Shown here piece by piece: positions 45,163 through 53,876 of a stretch of DNA of 64,000 nucleotides (positions within the stretch are counted from its first letter, which is position 1; each line of letters begins with the position of its first letter). The DNA is from RUG11894 sp964344335 (GTDB lineage Bacteria > Bacillota > Clostridia > Peptostreptococcales > Anaerovoracaceae). The translations under genes were made by a program, and so were the position numbers. Below the pieces are notes generated by a model. The model had not been told where the DNA came from. It was given only the letters and a program-made list of their open reading frames with translations, and did not search any database. Location of the stretch: NCBI GenBank assembly GCA_964344335.1, contig CAYFMW010000003.1:1-64000 (forward strand), in the 5' to 3' direction.

Positions 45163-46629
45163 ATGCTCATAAATAGAAAACCTGTATTAAAAACTCTTAG
45201 CGCCGCCGCCGCGGTTGTCGGAGCCGCCATGCTCCTGCCCGCTGCGGTCAGCGCATATTACGGAGAACACTCCATCATGAAGGCTTTCCTGATATGCGCT
45301 CTGCCGACTCTGCTTGCGGGCCTTTTTTTCGCTCATTCCATCCGGATTCCCGACGGAAGCGCCCTTAAGATGCGCGACGGTTTTCTTATAGTTGCTCTCA
45401 CATGGATAGGCATGTCCTTTATAGGTTCTCTGCCATTCCTCATAACGGGAAGCATAGGGGATTTTGCAAGCGCATATTTTGAAACCGCATCCGGATTTAC
45501 GACGACGGGTGCAACCATCCTTGGCAATGTGGAGATTCTTCCCAAGGGCATACTATTTTGGAGATCCTTCACCCACTGGATAGGGGGTATGGGTGTGCTG
45601 GTCTTTACGATCGCTCTGCTTCCGCGGCTGGGCATAGGCGGCAGACAGATAATGAGGGCCGAAACCACCGGCCCCACAATGGATAAGATAAGCTTCACGA
45701 CTAACGAGACCGCAAAGATGCTGTACAAAATGTACAGCGTAATGACGATACTCCAGATCGTACTTTTAGTCGCGGGAGGCATGAGCCTCTTCGACGCAGC
45801 AATCAACACCTTCGGAAGCGTGGGAACGGGCGGTTTTTCTAACTATAACGCCAGTATAGGAGCCTACGGAAATCTTTACTTCGAGATGGTCATCGCTGTA
45901 TTCATGATGCTCTGCGGAATTAACTTTTCGCTATATAATAATATCGCCAAAGGCACACCCCTGAAGATGTTTAAAGATTTTGAGCTGCGTCTCTACCTCG
46001 GAATTGTCGCCGCGAGCACGACATTTATAGCGCTGATGCTCTACTTGGAAAATATTTACGGAAGCATTGGAGAAGCCTTCCGTTACTCATACTTTCAGGT
46101 GAGCTCAATTATGACCACCACAGGCTACGCAACTGCGGATTTCGATCTTTGGCCGAATTCCTGCAAATTTATACTCTTCGTACTAATGATAATCGGCTCC
46201 TGCGCGGGCTCGACTGCGGGAGGCCTTAAAGTGATCCGCCTGGCTTTCGTAATCAAACTCGTTAAGCGCGGAATATCGAGGAGGCTGCACCCCAGGGCGG
46301 TCATGCCCGTAAAAATCGGAGGCAGCATAGTATCCGCCGACACCGTATCGGGAGTTGCATCTTTCGTAATCCTCTACCTGATGACGATGGCCGTCTCCAC
46401 CCTGCTGATTTCTCTGGAGGGTGTAAGCATGGTAAGCGCCGCCAGTTCCGTAATGGCCTGCCTGAGCAATATCGGGCCCGGTCTTGAAGCCGTAGGGCCC
46501 ACCCTGAACTTCGGATTTTACTCCCCCGCTTCGAAGATTCTGCTGTCCTTCCTGATGATTGCCGGGAGGCTCGAACTGTATACTGTAATGCTCCTGTTTA
46601 CACTCGCTTTCTGGAAGAGGAAGAGATGA
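45163..46629 (+). CDS. trkH: Trk potassium channel subunit TrkH (first copy)
   Basis: 488 aa membrane protein with four pore repeats. The filter glycine is present in each: SGFTTTGATI, VGTGGFSNYN, TTTGYATADF and SNIGPGLEAVG. The C-terminal positively charged helix region (VKRGISRRLHPRAVMPVKIGG) matches TrkH. The stop overlaps the start of the second trkH (ATGA), so both are coupled. It would transport K+ (with H+ or Na+ coupling reported in some members). Confidence 0.94.
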   Translation: MLINRKPVLKTLSAAAAVVGAAMLLPAAVSAYYGEHSIMKAFLICALPTLLAGLFFAHSIRIPDGSALKMRDGFLIVALTWIGMSFIGSLPFLITGSIGDFASAYFETASGFTTTGATILGNVEILPKGILFWRSFTHWIGGMGVLVFTIALLPRLGIGGRQIMRAETTGPTMDKISFTTNETAKMLYKMYSVMTILQIVLLVAGGMSLFDAAINTFGSVGTGGFSNYNASIGAYGNLYFEMVIAVFMMLCGINFSLYNNIAKGTPLKMFKDFELRLYLGIVAASTTFIALMLYLENIYGSIGEAFRYSYFQVSSIMTTTGYATADFDLWPNSCKFILFVLMIIGSCAGSTAGGLKVIRLAFVIKLVKRGISRRLHPRAVMPVKIGGSIVSADTVSGVASFVILYLMTMAVSTLLISLEGVSMVSAASSVMACLSNIGPGLEAVGPTLNFGFYSPASKILLSFLMIAGRLELYTVMLLFTLAFWKRKR

Positions 46630-48122
46630 TGAATGCTTCTAAGAATGCAATGAGAATATTGGGACATATGCACCTTGCCGCAGCCGCGGCGAGCCTGGTA
46701 CCGCTTCTGCTTGCCGCAATTTGGAAAGAATACGGGTGCCTGAAGGCCTTCGCGCTGCCACTCTGCGCTTTTCTGATTATAGGTCTGATTTTGACGCCTC
46801 GCGGACCAAAGACTCGCAGACGCATGTCCCCGAGGGACGGGATGAAGATTGCCGCGATTGCATATCTGAGCATATGCGCAATCGGCACACTTCCTTACTA
46901 CATGAGCGGAGCAGTTGACTCCGTCCTTTCCGCACTGTTCGAATCGATATCGGCCGTCACGACGACGGGCGCAACTACGATAAAAGACATAGATGCGCTG
47001 CCGAAAAGCATATTGTTTTGGCGGAGTTTCTCCGAGTGGTTGGGCGGACTTTCGGTGATGCTTCTGCTCTTAAAACTTGTTCCCGGAACATATTCGGGAT
47101 CTTTGCTGACTCCGGAGACGACGGGCGTGGGTGCGAGAAACACCGGCAGGGGGCCGAGCCGCGCAACTCTTAGAATTATCGGAATTTACGGAGGACTCAC
47201 ACTGATTCAGAGCCTGCTGCTCGCAGCGGGCGGTGCAGGACTGCTCGACGCCGTTCTTATGAGTTTTGCCTGCTGCTCCACGGGCGGATTCAGTGTAAGA
47301 AGCGCCGGCACGGCATCCATACTCACGCCTTATATGCGTATTGTTATGACAGCCTTTATGCTAATCTGCGCAAGCCGGAGTACAACTTACATATCCCTGA
47401 TGCGCGGAGGAAAACCCTCTCTCAAGTATGGCGCAAAGGCCGCTGAGGCAAAAGCGGGTTACTTTAAGCTGAGCAGCGAACTGAAAGCCTACATCGGATT
47501 TTTAATTTTCCCTTCCCTGCTCGTAAGCACAAACCTCTACATGCAGGGATCTTATGGTTTCGAAGAATCTCTGAGCTACGGTTCCTTCCAGACGGTGTCG
47601 TTCTTGACGAGCACCGGGACAGCCGCAACAGACTTTTCTTCATGGCCGCCCTTCAGCGCGGTGCTGCTTACTCTGATATCTTTTGCGGGCGGATGCTCCG
47701 CCTCGCCTGCGGGAGGGCTCAAGATAATAAGGGTAGTAATACTTGCTAAGCTGGTTAAGCGCAGCTTCACTACGAAGCTCCACCCCAACGCCGTGCTTCC
47801 CGTCAAGACGGACGGCAAGGCCCTGCCTTCATCGCTTTGCAATGCCGTCGTATACTATACTTTCGCCTATGTGCTCTTATACTTCGTCGGAGTCTTTCTC
47901 TTCACCTTCGACAGCATAGATCTCGGCAGCTGCTTTACCGCAAGCGCGGCTATGCTGAACAATGTGGGCACAGGTTTCGGAACCATGGGCTTCCGCGGGT
48001 ATTTCGGAGAATTTTCGAACTTTTCCAAGCTCGCGGGCTGCATACTGATGCTGGCAGGAAGGCTGGAGATATATCCGCTGGTAGCATTATTTTCGGGACG
48101 CCTCGGAAAAGAAAGGATTTAA
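46626..48122 (+). CDS. Trk potassium channel subunit TrkH (second, divergent copy)
   Basis: 498 aa. The same four-repeat plan as the copy before it, with SAVTTTGATTI, CSTGGFSVRS, LTSTGTAATDF and NNVGTGFGTMG at the filters. The four glycines are kept, but repeat 2 (CCSTGG) and repeat 3 (STGTA) differ from the first copy (SVGTGG, TTGYA). The two proteins are clearly paralogues with much variation between them. A change in ion selectivity (K+ versus Na+) or a heterodimer is possible but not shown. Its start lies 4 bases inside the first trkH. Confidence 0.88.
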   Translation: MMNASKNAMRILGHMHLAAAAASLVPLLLAAIWKEYGCLKAFALPLCAFLIIGLILTPRGPKTRRRMSPRDGMKIAAIAYLSICAIGTLPYYMSGAVDSVLSALFESISAVTTTGATTIKDIDALPKSILFWRSFSEWLGGLSVMLLLLKLVPGTYSGSLLTPETTGVGARNTGRGPSRATLRIIGIYGGLTLIQSLLLAAGGAGLLDAVLMSFACCSTGGFSVRSAGTASILTPYMRIVMTAFMLICASRSTTYISLMRGGKPSLKYGAKAAEAKAGYFKLSSELKAYIGFLIFPSLLVSTNLYMQGSYGFEESLSYGSFQTVSFLTSTGTAATDFSSWPPFSAVLLTLISFAGGCSASPAGGLKIIRVVILAKLVKRSFTTKLHPNAVLPVKTDGKALPSSLCNAVVYYTFAYVLLYFVGVFLFTFDSIDLGSCFTASAAMLNNVGTGFGTMGFRGYFGEFSNFSKLAGCILMLAGRLEIYPLVALFSGRLGKERI

Positions 48123-48159
48123 ATTTAGTCCGGGGGCTCAATCTAGGGTCTCTTTCCTA

Positions 48160-48187
48160 TTGAAAATATGCCCTTTAATGATAAAAT
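48160..48187 (+). promoter_or_regulatory. Sigma-A promoter of the CBS-ACT gene
   Basis: TTGAAA (48160-48165), 16 bases, TAAAAT (48182-48187), with TG-A before the -10. It lies about 28 bases before the ATG. Confidence 0.7.
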
Positions 48188-48214
48188 ATTCAAAAGGACT
48201 GAAAGGAGTTGCAC

Positions 48215-48856
48215 ATGCTGGTAAGAAACAGAATGACGCCTGACCCGTACACCGTTCAGGCGAGCGCATCAATCAACACCCTCATAGGGATGATGCGAGA
48301 GAAACACCTGCGCAAAGTACCTGTGCTCGATGGCAGCAAGCTGGTCGGCATCGTAACCGAAAAGGATATCGAGAGGGTCTCCCCCAGCAAGGCCACCACA
48401 TTGAGCGTATACGAGATTCACTATCTGCTCTCGAAGCTGACGGTCGCCGAAGCGATGACAAAGAATCCCATAACCTGTTCGCCCGATGAGTACATAGAGG
48501 ATGCGGCACTCTTGATGCGCCAGAACAGAGTCAATTCTCTAATCGTAGTCGAAGATGACAAGATACTGGGAATAGTTACGGAAAGCGATCTCTTCGATGC
48601 GCTGATAGATATGATGGGCGGAAGGATTCCGGGAAACAAGTTCGTGCTGAAGGCGGATAATGTGCCCGGTGTCCTGGAAAGACTCGGTCGCGTCATCGCC
48701 GAAAGAGGGACCAATATCTCCCACTTCAGCATGGTTCAGGGAGGCGAAACCGCCATGCTCTATGTTCGCACCGCTTCCAACATCGACCCGGAAACCGTAA
48801 GGAAGGCTCTGGAGGGAGAAGGTTTCGAAATTGCCGATATTCGCATAAGAAAATAG
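48215..48856 (+). CDS. CBS-CBS-ACT domain protein (AcuB-like)
   Basis: 213 aa from the ATG at 48215, six bases after aaaggag; a TTG at 48209 overlaps that site. Two CBS domains (about residues 1-60 and 75-130; MTPDPYTVQ and MTKNPITCSPDEY open each) are followed by an ACT domain (about 140-213, FVLKADNVPGVLERLGRVI). CBS pairs bind adenylates and ACT domains bind amino acids, so it is probably a sensor. AcuB of Bacillus has the same order. It has its own promoter and terminator, so it is a separate unit from trk. Confidence 0.88.
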   Translation: MLVRNRMTPDPYTVQASASINTLIGMMREKHLRKVPVLDGSKLVGIVTEKDIERVSPSKATTLSVYEIHYLLSKLTVAEAMTKNPITCSPDEYIEDAALLMRQNRVNSLIVVEDDKILGIVTESDLFDALIDMMGGRIPGNKFVLKADNVPGVLERLGRVIAERGTNISHFSMVQGGETAMLYVRTASNIDPETVRKALEGEGFEIADIRIRK

Positions 48857-48885
48857 GCACATAAAATCCAAAACAAGTGATGACT

Positions 48886-48918
48886 AAAAATCGGCGGCCC
48901 ATTCGGCTGCCGATTTTT
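48886..48918. terminator. Bidirectional rho-independent terminator
   Basis: AAAAATCGGCGGCC (48886-48899), loop CATTC, GGCTGCCGATTTTT (48905-48918), one G-T pair in the stem. It serves the CBS-ACT gene and the convergent gene ending at 48931. Confidence 0.92.
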
Positions 48919-48930
48919 TAAAAGCTATTA

Positions 48931-49617
48931 TCACCACTGTGTGGAAGGAAGTATTACATCGTCCTCGAAGACTTCCTCGATTATCTTCGCTTCCTCCTCC
49001 GGTTTGAATGGTTCGTAGTCGTAGACTACGGGGAAGGTCACCTTCATAGTAGCGAGCTGAGTCGCCGCATGCTTTTCCTCCCGAAGATCCGGGCCCTCGA
49101 AGACTATAAATTCCACCATATCCCAGAGACCGAACCAGAACAATACATATATCGCCTCGCTGAGCGGCGAAACCGATTTCATCGTCGTCGACAGCCACAT
49201 CAGAGCCGAAATCACGGCGACCAGCACCAGCAGCACTATTATCTTGAACCTGTTGCGCTGTTCCGCCATCTGGCAGTCACCCATCTTGAGAGCATAGTAG
49301 TCCGCTATGGTCTTCTCGATGCACTCCTGCTGAGCTTCGTTGAATTTTGTCCCGCATATGGAGAGAACTATCGGATATTCCGGGGGTATATAGTTAGCAT
49401 TCTCCTCCACGAAGCGCGCGAAGGACTGATCGAGCCATTCGTATCCGGGTACGGAGAACTTGTCTATCACATCGTAATAATCGCTCACATTGCAGGAGAT
49501 ATAGGCGAGTCCTTCGTCTATGTAGAAGTCCTTGACAAACTTCGCGACATCCACACTCTTCCTTTTGAAGTTTTTTAAATTTTGTCTGAGCCTGCGGCTC
49601 TTCCTTTTGAAAAACAT
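48931..49617 (-). CDS. Unknown membrane protein
   Basis: 228 aa. The N-terminus is very basic (MFFKRKSRRLRQNLKNFKRK), with no signal peptide. A hydrophilic domain of about 120 residues (ICGTKFNEAQQECIEKTI) is followed by two membrane segments (FKIIVLLVLVAVISALMWL; EAIYVLFWFGLWDMVEF) and an acidic C-terminal tail (KPEEEAKIIEEVFEDD). I do not recognise a family. It starts 11 bases after the FAD oxidoreductase stop, so it is the second gene of that unit and ends in the bidirectional terminator. Confidence 0.72.
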   Translation of the reverse strand: MFFKRKSRRLRQNLKNFKRKSVDVAKFVKDFYIDEGLAYISCNVSDYYDVIDKFSVPGYEWLDQSFARFVEENANYIPPEYPIVLSICGTKFNEAQQECIEKTIADYYALKMGDCQMAEQRNRFKIIVLLVLVAVISALMWLSTTMKSVSPLSEAIYVLFWFGLWDMVEFIVFEGPDLREEKHAATQLATMKVTFPVVYDYEPFKPEEEAKIIEEVFEDDVILPSTQW

Positions 49618-49628
49618 AACTCCTCTCT

Positions 49629-51008
49629 TTATTGCGGCTCCACAATCTCGAGCAAATGTCTGGCCACATGCACTCCGCTCGCGGAGGCATGAGAAAGCGA
49701 GTGAGTAACTCCGGAGCCGTCCCCTATCACGAACAATCCTTCGAGCGAGGTCTCGAGATTCTCGTCTATCTCCACCTCCATGTTGTAGAACTTGACTTCC
49801 ACCCCGTAGAGCAGAGTGTCGTCGTTTGCGGTTCCCGGCGCAATCTTATCCAGCGCGAAGATCATTTCAATTATATTGTCGAGTATGCGCTTGGGGATTA
49901 CCAGCGAAAGATCCCCCGGTGTCGCCTTTAAAGTCGGGACAACAAAGCCCTCGTCTATCCTCTTCTTGATGCTGCGCCTGCCGCGCATAAGGTCGCCCAA
50001 GCGCTGTACGATTACCCCGCCTCCGAGCATATTGGAAAGCCTCGCTATGCTCTCGCCGTATCCGAAGGAATCCTTGAAAGGCTCCGTAAAATGTTTGGCG
50101 ACAAGCAGGGCGAAGTTGGTGTTTTCGGTATGGATCGCCTCGTCTGCGTAGCTGTGACCGTTGACCGTAACTATTCCGTCTGTATTCTCGGTGACCACCC
50201 TGCCGTAAGGGTTCATGCAGAAGGTGCGGACCCTGTCCTGATACTGCTTGGTCCTGTATACAATTTTGCTCTCGTAGAGCTCGTCTGTAAGATGCTTAAA
50301 AATCTCCGCCTGCAGTTCTACCCGCACGCCTATATCCACGCGATTGGACTTGGTAGCAATGCCGAGATCCTCGCAGACCTGCTCCATCCACTTGCTCCCG
50401 CTTCTTCCGGCGGAAATAACGCAATATCTGGCGGTAAAGCTTTCGTCCTTCGCAGTGATTTCGTAAGCACCGTCGATCTTTACAACCTTGCTTACAGGGC
50501 TCTCGAAGTGAAAGTCCACCTTATCCTTCATGTAGTCGTAGAGATTTTGAAGAACGACATAGTTCTTGTCGGTCCCGAGGTGCCTTACCTTCGCATCGAG
50601 CAGATACATATCGTTTTGAAGGCATAGGCGCTTGAATTCCGAATTAGTCGTACAATAGAGCTTTGCGCCCTCTCCGCCGTTTGCGCAGTTAATCTTGTCG
50701 ACATAGAGCATCAGCTCCATCGCCCGATCCTTGCCTATGCGCTCGTGCAATGTACCCCCGAAATCGTTGGTGATATTGTATTTACCGTCGGAAAATGCGC
50801 CCGCTCCGCCGAACCCGCTCATTATGGAGCAAATCTTGCAGTGCACGCAGCTCTTCACCTTTTTTCCATCTATGGGACATCTGCGCCGGTTCAGCTGCAA
50901 TCCCTTCTCGAAGATGCCGATTTTAATATCTTTGCCTGACTGCAGGAGTTCGTAGGCGGTGTAGATACCGCCGGGTCCCGCACCTATTATGATTACATCG
51001 TAATCCAT
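49629..51008 (-). CDS. FAD-dependent oxidoreductase (COG2509-like)
   Basis: 459 aa from the ATG at 51008, with aggggag just upstream; a TTG at 51023 is in frame but overlaps that site. The dinucleotide-binding motif is IIIGAGPGGIYTAYELL, with a family motif RRCPIDGKKVKSCVHCKICSI-type cysteine cluster near residue 45-68 and GFGGAGAFSDGKYN after it. The C-terminus has the second FAD contact GLFVIGDGSGVTHSL. This fits the uncharacterised FAD dehydrogenases of COG2509; the substrate is unknown. It has its own extended -10 promoter. Confidence 0.85.
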   Translation of the reverse strand: MDYDVIIIGAGPGGIYTAYELLQSGKDIKIGIFEKGLQLNRRRCPIDGKKVKSCVHCKICSIMSGFGGAGAFSDGKYNITNDFGGTLHERIGKDRAMELMLYVDKINCANGGEGAKLYCTTNSEFKRLCLQNDMYLLDAKVRHLGTDKNYVVLQNLYDYMKDKVDFHFESPVSKVVKIDGAYEITAKDESFTARYCVISAGRSGSKWMEQVCEDLGIATKSNRVDIGVRVELQAEIFKHLTDELYESKIVYRTKQYQDRVRTFCMNPYGRVVTENTDGIVTVNGHSYADEAIHTENTNFALLVAKHFTEPFKDSFGYGESIARLSNMLGGGVIVQRLGDLMRGRRSIKKRIDEGFVVPTLKATPGDLSLVIPKRILDNIIEMIFALDKIAPGTANDDTLLYGVEVKFYNMEVEIDENLETSLEGLFVIGDGSGVTHSLSHASASGVHVARHLLEIVEPQ

Positions 51009-51028
51009 GGATTCTCCCCTCAAAATCA

Positions 51029-51050
51029 GAGCCCTCAGGGCTCATTTTTT
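51029..51050. other. Hairpin in the FAD oxidoreductase leader, T-run on the plus strand
   Basis: GAGCCC (51029-51034), loop TCA, GGGCTC (51038-51043), then ATTTTTT on the plus strand. In the minus-strand leader it forms a stem about 20 bases before the ATG; on the plus strand it would act as a terminator against antisense transcripts. Confidence 0.55.
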
Positions 51051-51091
51051 GCATTAAAATCACTTTATATTTTATTCTGTAGTGACGATAT

Positions 51092-51100
51092 ATTATACCA
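51092..51100 (-). promoter_or_regulatory. Extended -10 promoter of the FAD oxidoreductase gene
   Basis: On the minus strand TGG then TATAAT (51092-51097), about 84 bases before the ATG. No good -35. Confidence 0.6.
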
Positions 51101-51110
51101 TAATAAGCAG

Positions 51111-51128
51111 AAAAAAGCGCGCCGCGCT
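51111..51128 (-). terminator. Terminator after tcdA
   Basis: On the minus strand AGCGC, loop GGC, GCGCT, followed by a run of T (51116-51111). The stem is short (5 bp) but all GC-rich with a clean T-run. It ends the tcdA unit just before the FAD promoter. Confidence 0.6.
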
Positions 51129-51215
51129 AAAATCATATCGAGGAGCTTGCATAATATTCTACGAATGCAAGCTTTTCTACAGCGGCGTGGGCATGGCGAA
51201 AGAAGCCTTCGGATT

Positions 51216-51917
51216 TTAGATTCCTATGAGCCCCCGCACAACCTCATAAGCTACAAGGAGACCCGCCGCGGGCGGCGCGAAAGGTGAAGAGGCGACGAAC
51301 GAATCATCCTGCCTGTCCGTGCAGACGGGTTTTATCGGAGTTTCCTTCGAATATACAACTCTCAGGCTATCTATACCACGCTTCTTGCATTCCCGCCTTA
51401 TGATCTTAGCCAGAGGGTCCACGCTGCTTTCATAGATGTCCGCAGCCTCAAAGGCTGAAGGATCGAGCTTATTCCCTGCCCCCATGGAGCTGACTATCGG
51501 AATGCCGAGGCTCTTGGCGCGCTCTATCAGAAAGAGCTTGCTCGGCACGCTGTCTATGCAGTCGGCTATAAAGTCGAAAGCATTAAGGTCGATGGCATCC
51601 GCCCTCTCCTCAGTGTAAAAAATTTCGTGCTTATTAACCTTACATAGCGGATTGATATCCTTTATGCGCTGTTCGAAGGCGTCGGTCTTAATCATCCCGA
51701 GGGTGCTGTGCAGGGCGACTATCTGGCGATTCAGATTGCTCTCGGAAATTCTGTCGCTGTCGACAAGATCGAGAGTGCCTACACCCGCCCGGGCGAGCGC
51801 TTCTGCGGCCATACCTCCGACGCCGCCCAGGCCAAAGACAGCGACCCTGGAGCCTGCAAGCTTCTTTAAGGCCTCGCTGCCTATAATCGATTCGGTTCTT
51901 GTAAATTGGTCAGACAT
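51216..51917 (-). CDS. tcdA: tRNA threonylcarbamoyladenosine dehydratase (TcdA, ThiF/E1 family)
   Basis: Cyclises t6A37 to ct6A in tRNA; 233 aa. The nucleotide-binding motif VFGLGGVGGMAAEALARAG, the arginine-containing DSDRISESNLNRQI, and DCIDSVPSK are the E1-like ATP site. The length and C-terminus (SSPFAPPAAGLLVAYEVVRGL) match TcdA/CsdL rather than ThiF or MoeB, and no zinc CxxC pairs are present. The 97-base stretch before it (51918-52012) holds no gene. Confidence 0.9.
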   Translation of the reverse strand: MSDQFTRTESIIGSEALKKLAGSRVAVFGLGGVGGMAAEALARAGVGTLDLVDSDRISESNLNRQIVALHSTLGMIKTDAFEQRIKDINPLCKVNKHEIFYTEERADAIDLNAFDFIADCIDSVPSKLFLIERAKSLGIPIVSSMGAGNKLDPSAFEAADIYESSVDPLAKIIRRECKKRGIDSLRVVYSKETPIKPVCTDRQDDSFVASSPFAPPAAGLLVAYEVVRGLIGI

Positions 51918-52012
51918 TTTCTAAATCCAAAGCTGCGGGGTAGCGCAGTTGCGAAAAAACAATATTTGCTCCCTCCAAAGACTCTATAATTTAAGACGAA
52001 TATTCTGAGCGT

Positions 52013-53431
52013 CTATCTGCTGCCCTGCGAAATATGCGCGATACCGGTAAAATCTGCGATATCCCCATCCGTGGTGCAGAGATCCTTTCTCGAAAGATCG
52101 TGTATATCCGCATGGCCCGTTATGCGCGCAAAAGTCCTAAGTTCCGCCGCGGAGCAGAGCAGATAATTTGCAACCCTCTGAGCAGCGAGGTCGACATTGA
52201 GCCTCTTTCTTAGCTCGGGATCCTGAGTCGCTATGCCTATGGGACAGCCTCCGCTTCCACAGATTCTGTACTGCCTGCAGCCCAGTGCCACCATTGCAGC
52301 GGAAGCGATTGCCACGGCATCAGCCCCCATGGCGATGGCCTTCGCAAAGTCCGAGGAGACCCTAAGACCTCCCGTAATAACAAGCTGCATTTTTGAATCA
52401 ACGGAATCCAGATACTTCCTTGCCCTGTCGAGGGCATAGAGCGTCGGAACCGATGTGGAATCCCTGACGAGCTCAGGCGAAGAACCCGTAGCTCCGCCTC
52501 TTCCGTCGATAGTCACGAAGTCGGCTCCCGCATATTCGCAATACCCGAGGTCGGCTTCAATATGGCCGGCAGCAATCTTGATGCCTATCGGCCTTCCGCC
52601 GCTGCGCTCCCTAAGCTCGTCCACAAGCTTTTTTAAATCTTCCTTTCCTTCAATTTCGGGGAAGGTGGAAGGACTTATTATGTCCTGCCCCATGGGCTTA
52701 TTCCTTATCTTCGCGATATCCTCGGTAACCTTGCTCCCGGGCAGATGTCCGCCCATCCCGGGCTTGGTGCCCTGCCCTATCTTTATCTCTATGGCATCGG
52801 AATTTCTGAGATTCTCGTCGTTTACGCTGTACTTGTTTGGAATGTACTCAAAGATATATTTATATGAAGCCGCCCGCTCCTCCGGGAGTATACCTCCCTC
52901 ACCGCTGCACATAGCAGTCCCGGCTTTCGCGCTTCCCTTAGCCAGTGCCACTTTGGCTTCCTTGGACAGCGAACCGAAGGACATATGCGAAATGTATACG
53001 GGCATGTCGAGAACCATGGGTTTTGTCGCCCCTCTTCCTATGACGGTCTTCAGTGAAACCTCCGCGTTCTCTCTAAGCGGCATGGGATTGAGCTGAGCAC
53101 CTAAAATGAGCAGTTCGTCCCAGCTCGGAACGGGCATCAGCGTTCCCATGGCCGCATCGACGGACTTTCCGTTATTTGATATCGCATCTATCTGATCAAA
53201 GTAGCGGTATGGGCTTACGGCCCCTCCCTCATCGAAGGCAATTTCTGAAGAAACTTTCCCCTCCTCGACGCTAAGCACCTTCTCCCCTTTAGTGGAAGCC
53301 GATTCGCTCTCTATCGGCACGAACTTATCGATGGGTTGTTTGCAGAGCGGACACTCGGAAAGCGAAGAAAGCGGCCTCCCCTCTTTTTCCTCATCAAATA
53401 TATACCCGCATATTGTACACCTGTATACCAT
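52013..53431 (-). CDS. Rubredoxin-like domain fused to glutamate synthase FMN domain
   Basis: 472 aa. Residues 1-32 form a short rubredoxin-like metal site (Cys5-x2-Cys8 and Cys27-x2-Cys30). The rest is the FMN- and iron-sulphur-binding domain of glutamate synthase: GQGTKPGMGGHLPG, GADFVTIDGRGGATGSSP, VITGGLRV, and the cluster region CRQYRICGSGGCPIGIATQ. No glutamine amidotransferase domain and no small subunit gene are present, so it is one of the stand-alone GOGAT-like proteins of anaerobes. The rubredoxin part may deliver electrons. Actual activity as glutamate synthase is unproven. Confidence 0.88.
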   Translation of the reverse strand: MVYRCTICGYIFDEEKEGRPLSSLSECPLCKQPIDKFVPIESESASTKGEKVLSVEEGKVSSEIAFDEGGAVSPYRYFDQIDAISNNGKSVDAAMGTLMPVPSWDELLILGAQLNPMPLRENAEVSLKTVIGRGATKPMVLDMPVYISHMSFGSLSKEAKVALAKGSAKAGTAMCSGEGGILPEERAASYKYIFEYIPNKYSVNDENLRNSDAIEIKIGQGTKPGMGGHLPGSKVTEDIAKIRNKPMGQDIISPSTFPEIEGKEDLKKLVDELRERSGGRPIGIKIAAGHIEADLGYCEYAGADFVTIDGRGGATGSSPELVRDSTSVPTLYALDRARKYLDSVDSKMQLVITGGLRVSSDFAKAIAMGADAVAIASAAMVALGCRQYRICGSGGCPIGIATQDPELRKRLNVDLAAQRVANYLLCSAAELRTFARITGHADIHDLSRKDLCTTDGDIADFTGIAHISQGSR

Positions 53432-53491
53432 TTACCCCTTACTCCTTTCGTCTGCTCATTGAGCCGGTGAGCTTATTTAAAACATCGATAC

Positions 53492-53800
53492 CTATGATAG
53501 ATCCGCTTCTTCGAAAATGAGACGACATTGTTCAGGCTTTGTCGGGTCCTTCTCGATTCCGAGCATATCCACAGCGTATGAGCAGCTGGCATCCACAGTA
53601 GCACCCGCAGCCTCGGCCTCGGCTAATACGCGTTCGACCAATTTCTTAGCTATACCTTGACCGGTATATTCATCTTGTACCCGCGTGCTGACGATATTCC
53701 AGATCTTGCCCGAAACCTCATATACACATACACCTACCTGATTCCCGTTGAAAAGAGCGACGGATCTGTTTCTATCCTTCTCAAATTTAATTTCCAACAA
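53492..53800 (-). CDS. Small GNAT-family N-acetyltransferase-like protein
   Basis: 102 aa. DEYTGQGIAKKLVERVLAEA is the acetyl-CoA loop of the YjdJ/COG2388 group of short GNAT proteins. The start is a TTG at 53800, eight bases after ggagg; the ATG lying between them is in another frame and would give only five codons. The C-terminal part (CSYAVDMLGIEKDP) is typical of this group. The acceptor is unknown. The gene has an extended -10 promoter at 53877-53885. Confidence 0.82.
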   Translation of the reverse strand: MLEIKFEKDRNRSVALFNGNQVGVCVYEVSGKIWNIVSTRVQDEYTGQGIAKKLVERVLAEAEAAGATVDASCSYAVDMLGIEKDPTKPEQCRLIFEEADLS

Positions 53801-53876
53801 GCATTATACCTCCTTAAATTTACATCAGGTTAAATCCGAAACGCAGGGCCGAAGCCTCGCATGACGATTGAATTAA

